DNA of 64,000 bases from Pseudomonas oryzihabitans. Its GTDB lineage: Bacteria > Pseudomonadota > Gammaproteobacteria > Pseudomonadales > Pseudomonadaceae. Under the pieces are notes generated by a model. The model saw only the letters and a list, made by a program, of their open reading frames with translations. It was not told the DNA's origin and searched no databases. The position numbers and the translations under genes were made by a program. Below are positions 57,392 through 64,000 of this stretch, piece by piece; within the stretch, counting starts at the first letter, position 1; each line of letters opens with the position of its first letter. The DNA is taken from positions 2,492,501 through 2,556,500 of the forward strand of contig NZ_CP102428.1 in NCBI RefSeq assembly GCF_024652905.1, written 5' to 3'.

Positions 57392-58143
57392 GCGAGCGGA
57401 TAGAGCAGCAGCCCGGCGGCCTCGTTGAGCAACTGGGCGGTCTGCTCGACCGCCTTGGCTTCCGGCAGCCAGCCACCGAAGGGCCGTGCGTTGGGAATAC
57501 CGATGAAGCCCATGGGCGCGGCCACCACCTGGAAGCCCTGGCGCTCGAAGCACCAGCGCGAACGGGCCATGTGATAGGCCTGGGTCACCAGTACCACCCG
57601 CTTCACCCCGGCCTCACGCAGCAGCGGCGCACTGAGGGTGGCGTTCTCCCAGGTGGTGCGGCTGGCACCTTCCTGCCAGCGCACCGGCACCCCCAGGTCA
57701 CGCTCCATCACCTCGGTCATCAGTGCCGCCTCGCTCAGCGGGCGGTCATTGGGCGAGCCTCCGGTGATCAGCACCGGCAGGCCGCTGGCCTTGGCCAGCC
57801 GCGCCGCATAGCGCAATCGCTCCACCGCCAGGTGACTGGCGGCATCGCCGGCCCAGCCCGGATCGTCCACCTCGCGCCCGGCGCCCAGCACCACGATGGC
57901 ATCGGCCTGCTGCGCAAGCGTCGCCCAGCGCGCTTCGGGCAGGGCGGCGTCGCGCTCCAGCAGGCGACCGCCGGTTTCCACCACCACCGGCAGGGTACTG
58001 GCCCAGAGCCCCAGCAGACCGCCCAGGAAGCAGGCCAGGCCCAAACGGGGATAGCGACGACGCAACCACCACCCCAGCAACAGGAGCAACAGCAGGCCGC
58101 CCGGTGGCAGCAGCAGTTGCTTGAAAAAATAACGCAGGCCCAT
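57382..58143 (-). CDS. YdcF/ElyC/SanA family (DUF218) membrane protein
   Basis: A 253-residue protein with two N-terminal helices (QLLLPPGGLLLLLLLGWWL and LGLACFLGGLLGLWA) and a periplasmic DUF218 domain with IVVLGAGRE, ITGGSPNDRPLSEA, SRTTWENA and VVLVTQAYHMARS. E. coli ElyC of this family affects peptidoglycan and envelope biogenesis. The ATG at 58143 has GGAGG five bases upstream; the upstream extension lacks similarity. Confidence 0.9.
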   Translation of the reverse strand: MGLRYFFKQLLLPPGGLLLLLLLGWWLRRRYPRLGLACFLGGLLGLWASTLPVVVETGGRLLERDAALPEARWATLAQQADAIVVLGAGREVDDPGWAGDAASHLAVERLRYAARLAKASGLPVLITGGSPNDRPLSEAALMTEVMERDLGVPVRWQEGASRTTWENATLSAPLLREAGVKRVVLVTQAYHMARSRWCFERQGFQVVAAPMGFIGIPNARPFGGWLPEAKAVEQTAQLLNEAAGLLLYPLAYR

Positions 58144-58184
58144 GGTCCCTCCGGTCGGTGGCGACCTCCAGGTCGCGGCGACAC

Positions 58185-58508
58185 TCAGTGTAGGGGAGCG
58201 CGGACCCGGGCAGAAGGACTCTCGACCAGGACCTGCCGCCCCTGGCAATGACTGCAAAAGGATCCCGCCGGCTGTACCCGCCCGCAGCCCAGGCAGCAGG
58301 CCATGGCCGCCTCCGTCGCCTGGTGACGTTCCAGCCAGCGCCTGATCAGAGCGTACTCGGCCGGACTCAGGCCCTGCACCTCGACCTCCCCATCGGTGCT
58401 GTCATAGAGACGCTCCTGGGTAGCCGCCTCATCCAGCGCCAGCGCCAGGCGCCGTTGCAGGCGCACGTCGACGGGCAGCTTGTCGGACTCGCGTCGAAAC
58501 TTTCCCAT
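58185..58508 (-). CDS. Zinc-ribbon protein of unknown function
   Basis: A 107-residue soluble protein, mostly charged and helical, with a C-terminal zinc ribbon (CLGCGRVQPAGSFCSHC). I do not recognise the family by name, but its place between the YdcF-like gene and leuS is typical of Pseudomonas. The ATG at 58508 is preferred; another ATG four codons upstream directly abuts the GGGAGG ribosome site and could not use it. Confidence 0.75.
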   Translation of the reverse strand: MGKFRRESDKLPVDVRLQRRLALALDEAATQERLYDSTDGEVEVQGLSPAEYALIRRWLERHQATEAAMACCLGCGRVQPAGSFCSHCQGRQVLVESPSARVRAPLH

Positions 58509-58532
58509 GATGGCGATCATCCTCCCGGGTAA

Positions 58533-61349
<2,817 letters not shown>

Positions 61350-61374
61350 GACACGCGAACGGAGCAGACAACAG

Positions 61375-61989
61375 ATGAAGAAACGGATTCTCCCCGGCCT
61401 TGCGGTAGTCGGCCTGGCGACCCTGCTGACCGCCTGCGGCTTCCAGCTGCGTGGCACCGGCGAAACCCGCCTGACCGTGAACGAGCTGAACCTGACGGCG
61501 CGCGACGCCTATGGCCAGACCGTCAAGGACGTACGCGACATGCTCGAGGACGCCCATGTGCGGATCACCTCGGGCGCGCCCTACACCCTGGATCTGGGTG
61601 GCGAAGCCCAGAGCGAGCGCACCGCCAGCTACACCAGCGGCGCCCGCAGTGCCGAGGTCGAGCTGACCACCCGTCAGCCCTACACCATCATCGGCAAGAA
61701 CCAGGCGGTGCTGGTCAGCGACTATCTGGAAACCCAGCGCTACTACGTGACCGACCAGAACAACATCGTCGGTTCCGAACAGCAGAAGGACCAGCTGCGT
61801 CGCGAAATGCGTCGCGAACTGGTGCAGCAGCTGGCCGCCCGCCTGCAGGCCCTGACGCCGGAGCGCCTGGACAAGCTGCAGCGCGACGCCGATGCCCGCG
61901 CCGCCGCCAAGGCCGAAGCCGACCGCCGCGCCCGCGAGTCCGCCCCGCCGCAGCAGTCGCCGATCGACATCCCCACCCCCGCGCGCTAA
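61375..61989 (+). CDS. lptE: LPS-assembly lipoprotein LptE
   Basis: A 204-residue outer-membrane lipoprotein that plugs LptD for lipopolysaccharide insertion. The signal ends with lipobox LLTAC (cysteine at residue 21), followed by GFQLRGTG, the family's conserved start. A charged, alanine-rich tail (KAEADRRARE) lies at the C-terminus. It begins 25 bp after leuS. Confidence 0.93.
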   Translation: MKKRILPGLAVVGLATLLTACGFQLRGTGETRLTVNELNLTARDAYGQTVKDVRDMLEDAHVRITSGAPYTLDLGGEAQSERTASYTSGARSAEVELTTRQPYTIIGKNQAVLVSDYLETQRYYVTDQNNIVGSEQQKDQLRREMRRELVQQLAARLQALTPERLDKLQRDADARAAAKAEADRRARESAPPQQSPIDIPTPAR

Positions 61990-61998
61990 GCGCCGCAG

Positions 61999-62018
61999 CC
62001 GGAGCCGCAAGGCTCCGG
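61999..62018 (+). terminator. Short GC hairpin between lptE and holA
   Basis: CCGGAGCC-GCAA-GGCTCCGG, a perfect 8-bp stem with a stable tetraloop followed by TTTG. Too short a T-run for a firm terminator call; it may only attenuate holA. Confidence 0.45.
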
Positions 62019-62037
62019 TTTGCCCTTCCGGTTCAGC

Positions 62038-63075
62038 ATGAAACTCAACGCCAATCAGCTGGGCAAGCAGCTCCAGGGCTCGCTGGCCGCCGTCTATGCC
62101 GTCAGTGGCGATGAGCCCCTGCTCTGCCAGGAAGCCAGCGATGCCATCCGCGGCGCGGCCCGTGCTCAGGGCTTCGACGAGCGCGAGGTCTTCGACGTCG
62201 ATGCCGGCTTCGACTGGGGTCGTCTCTACGAGGCCGGCGCCAGCCTCTCGCTGTTCGCCCAGAAGCGCATCCTCGAATTGCGCCTGCCCACCGGCAAGCC
62301 TGGCGACAAGGGCTCCGCTGCCTTGCTCGACTACCTCGCCCGCCCGGCCGAGGACACCCTGTTGCTGATCAGCCTGCCGCGCCTCGACGCTGCCGCCCAG
62401 AAGACCAAGTGGGCCAAGGCCCTGCTGGAGCACCCGCAGGCGCAATTCGTGCAGATCTGGCCGGTGGAACTGGCGCAGTTGCCGCAGTGGATCAACCAGC
62501 GCCTGTCGCGCCTGGGGTTGGCCGCCACGCCCGAAGCGGTCGAACTGATCGCCGAACGGGTGGAAGGCAACCTGCTGGCCGCCGCCCAGGAGATCGAAAA
62601 GCTCCGCCTGCTCATCGAAGGCTCACAGGTGGGCGCCGAGACCGTACGTGCCTCGGTGGCTGACAGTGCCCGCTACGACGTCTTCGGCCTGCTGGATGCC
62701 GCCCTGGCCGGCGATGCGGAGCACGCCCTGCGCATCCTCGAAGGCCTGCGTGGCGAAGGCGTGGAGGCGGCCGTGGTGCTCTGGGCCCTGGCCCGGGAAT
62801 TGCGACTGCTGGCCAACCTGGCCCATCTTCAAGAAAGCGGTACGCCCCTGGATCGCGCCTTCACCCAGGTCAAGCCGCCGGTGTGGGACAAGCGACGCCC
62901 CCTGGTCAGTCGGGCCCTGCAGCGCCAGGGCGCCCGCCGCCTGGAAGCCCTGCTGCGCGAGGCCCAGGTCGCCGACGAACAGATCAAGGGCCAGGCGCCC
63001 GGCGAGGTCTGGCTGACGCTGGCCAGCCTCGCCCTGACGCTCGCCGGCAAGCGACTGGCCCTGCCCAGGTCCTAG
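62038..63075 (+). CDS. holA: DNA polymerase III delta subunit
   Basis: A 345-residue clamp-loader subunit that opens the beta clamp. The N-terminal AAA+-like domain begins KLNANQLGKQL and contains VYAVSGDEPLL, and the clamp-binding SLFAQKRILELRLP segment lies near residue 78. The ATG at 62038 is preferred to a TTG at 62020. Third gene of leuS-lptE-holA. Confidence 0.94.
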   Translation: MKLNANQLGKQLQGSLAAVYAVSGDEPLLCQEASDAIRGAARAQGFDEREVFDVDAGFDWGRLYEAGASLSLFAQKRILELRLPTGKPGDKGSAALLDYLARPAEDTLLLISLPRLDAAAQKTKWAKALLEHPQAQFVQIWPVELAQLPQWINQRLSRLGLAATPEAVELIAERVEGNLLAAAQEIEKLRLLIEGSQVGAETVRASVADSARYDVFGLLDAALAGDAEHALRILEGLRGEGVEAAVVLWALARELRLLANLAHLQESGTPLDRAFTQVKPPVWDKRRPLVSRALQRQGARRLEALLREAQVADEQIKGQAPGEVWLTLASLALTLAGKRLALPRS

Positions 63076-63164
63076 CGCTGGCCGGCGCTTGTAATGGCCG
63101 GCCCTTGCAATAGACTGGCGTGCCCCCATCAAGGGGGAGTCCCCACCCCTCGGAGCACGCACTC

Positions 63165-63326
63165 ATGGCCAAGAAATACAGCCGCGGCCCCAACAAGGCC
63201 AAGGTCCTCGTCAGCGATCCCCGTTATCGCGCCCGCCAGGAAAAGCCCGCCAAGGGCAAAGGCAGCTACCGCCGCGAAGCCTTCTCGTTGCAAGACGAGA
63301 AGGCTTCGGTCTTTCTGGCCGCCTGA
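63165..63326 (+). CDS. arfA: Alternative ribosome-rescue factor A
   Basis: A 53-residue ArfA-family peptide (KKYSRGPNKAKVLVSDPRYRAR, then KGKGSYRREAF). ArfA recruits release factor 2 to ribosomes stalled on mRNAs without a stop codon. The 3' part of the gene contains a 14-bp perfect hairpin inside the coding frame (63275-63308), the family's regulatory device: cleavage or termination there yields a non-stop mRNA, so active truncated ArfA accumulates only when trans-translation fails. The ATG at 63165 is fixed by the conserved AKKYSRG start. Confidence 0.9.
   Translation: MAKKYSRGPNKAKVLVSDPRYRARQEKPAKGKGSYRREAFSLQDEKASVFLAA
63275..63308 (+). promoter_or_regulatory. In-frame hairpin of arfA
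   Basis: CGAAGCCTTCTCGT-TGCAAG-ACGAGAAGGCTTCG, a 14-bp perfect stem, followed by GTCTTTCT. Lies 18 bases before the stop codon. Expected RNase III target or intrinsic terminator producing stop-less arfA mRNA. Confidence 0.85.
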
Positions 63327-63410
63327 AAGCCGCGCTCAGACGCCTGACAGACGTCAGGACCCGGGCCGTGCTAAGGTGAGCCTTCCTGCCTAGACGTCCG
63401 GTGGAGACAG

Positions 63411-64000
63411 ATGCAATTCGGGAAAACCCGCGGATTCAAGACCGGCGGCCTCCTCGCCGGAACCCTGGTCACCCTGCTGACCGCCGCCCTGGCCGCCTGC
63501 GCCCAGACCCAGACGACGCCCACCGCGGCGCCCTCTTCACCCGCCTCGTCCAAACCCGCACCCGTGGCCAATGCCCCCGCCTCGGCGGCCGAGGCCCTGC
63601 CGCAACCGGATGAGAGCTTCGAGCAATGGCGCAGTCGCTTTCGTACCCTGGCCCTGGGCCGGGGCATCTCGGCCGCTACCTTCGACCAGGCCTTTGCCGG
63701 CGTGCAACCCGATCCGGCGGTGATCGCCGCCGATCGCAGCCAGCCGGAATTCACCAAGCCGGTCTGGGAGTACCTGGAATCCGCCGTCTCGCCCCTGCGG
63801 GTGCGCAACGGCAAGAGCCTGCTGATCCAGCAGGCCGGGCTGCTGGCCTCCCTGGAAGCCCGCTACGGCATCGAGCCCGCGCGCCTGGTGGCCTTCTGGG
63901 GCATGGAAAGCAACTACGGCAACAACATGGGCAACAAGGGCGTCATCCGCTCTCTGGCTACCCTCGCCTATGAAGGTCGCCGCCCGGACTTCGCCCAGGA
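63411..64000 (+). CDS. Lytic murein transglycosylase (MltB/SLT3-like) lipoprotein, 5' part
   Basis: The first 196 codons of a gene running past the window end. A lipoprotein signal ends in LAAC (cysteine at residue 30), then a proline/alanine/serine-rich spacer and an MltB-type catalytic domain with the catalytic glutamate in FWGMESNYGNN. Such enzymes cleave the glycan strands of peptidoglycan with 1,6-anhydro products. GGAGACAG precedes the ATG. It is probably membrane-anchored; the C-terminal peptidoglycan-binding part, if any, is not visible. Confidence 0.9.
   Translation, partial: MQFGKTRGFKTGGLLAGTLVTLLTAALAACAQTQTTPTAAPSSPASSKPAPVANAPASAAEALPQPDESFEQWRSRFRTLALGRGISAATFDQAFAGVQPDPAVIAADRSQPEFTKPVWEYLESAVSPLRVRNGKSLLIQQAGLLASLEARYGIEPARLVAFWGMESNYGNNMGNKGVIRSLATLAYEGRRPDFAQ

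Overview
The window is GC-rich, densely packed chromosomal DNA from a gamma-proteobacterium of the genus Pseudomonas. Evidence is the siaABCD signalling operon, the run miaB-phoH-ybeY-corC-lnt-leuS-lptE-holA, the piuA-piuC-piuB iron block next to speC, a FliA-type promoter before a chemoreceptor, and Pseudomonas-style REP repeats. The species cannot be fixed from sequence alone; an environmental or plant-associated lineage (for example the P. oryzihabitans group) is a guess. There are about 53 protein genes. I saw no rRNA, tRNA, CRISPR array, prophage or transposase gene.

Layout. 1-2.3 kb: end of siaA, then siaB, siaC and siaD (c-di-GMP control of aggregation). 2.3-4.6 kb: opgD (periplasmic glucans) and a small glyoxalase-fold protein. 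4.9-8.8 kb: a two-gene minus-strand operon encoding a FAN1-like VRR-NUC nuclease and a Cas4-like nuclease/XPD-DinG helicase fusion. 9.0-13.7 kb: glucarate dehydratase, periplasmic GH3 beta-glucosidase and a nitrilase-family amidase. 13.8-19.6 kb: a dCache chemoreceptor behind a sigma-28 promoter, the choline transporter BetT, and a LysE exporter with an AraC regulator. 19.7-23.4 kb: a LacI-type regulator, a hexarate MFS permease and galactarate/L-talarate dehydratase, which with the dehydratase at 9 kb form a split aldarate-catabolism regulon.

23.4-27.1 kb is the most interesting block. It holds a sensor kinase, a sigma-54 activator and a secreted protein built from two copies of one domain. 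The secreted gene is preceded by a correctly spaced -24/-12 promoter and two 17-bp palindromes 21 bp apart, so this looks like a self-contained sigma-54 signalling unit with one visible target of unknown function. 27.1-32.6 kb: an aminotransferase, zapE, a persulfide-dioxygenase-like MBL protein, a KGG stress protein, a DUF421 membrane pair and a small DMT-type transporter. 32.6-39.5 kb: a Fur-controlled iron operon (piuA, piuC, piuB) and ornithine decarboxylase speC, whose upstream region holds a terminator-like hairpin inside a possible 34-codon leader ORF.

39.9-46.1 kb: an EamA permease, AMP nucleosidase and a heterodimeric ABC exporter. 46.2-64 kb is core genome: thiD-thiE-hemL, a Sel1 protein, DUF1820, a LysR/RidA divergent pair, miaB-phoH-ybeY-corC, lnt, a YdcF protein, a zinc-ribbon protein, leuS-lptE-holA, arfA with its internal hairpin, and the start of a lytic transglycosylase lipoprotein.

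Three families of short intergenic repeats recur together in gaps near 4.6-4.9, 12.7-12.8, 40.8-41.0 and 55.6-55.7 kb. A different 134-bp inverted-repeat element sits between convergent genes at 49.75-49.88 kb.
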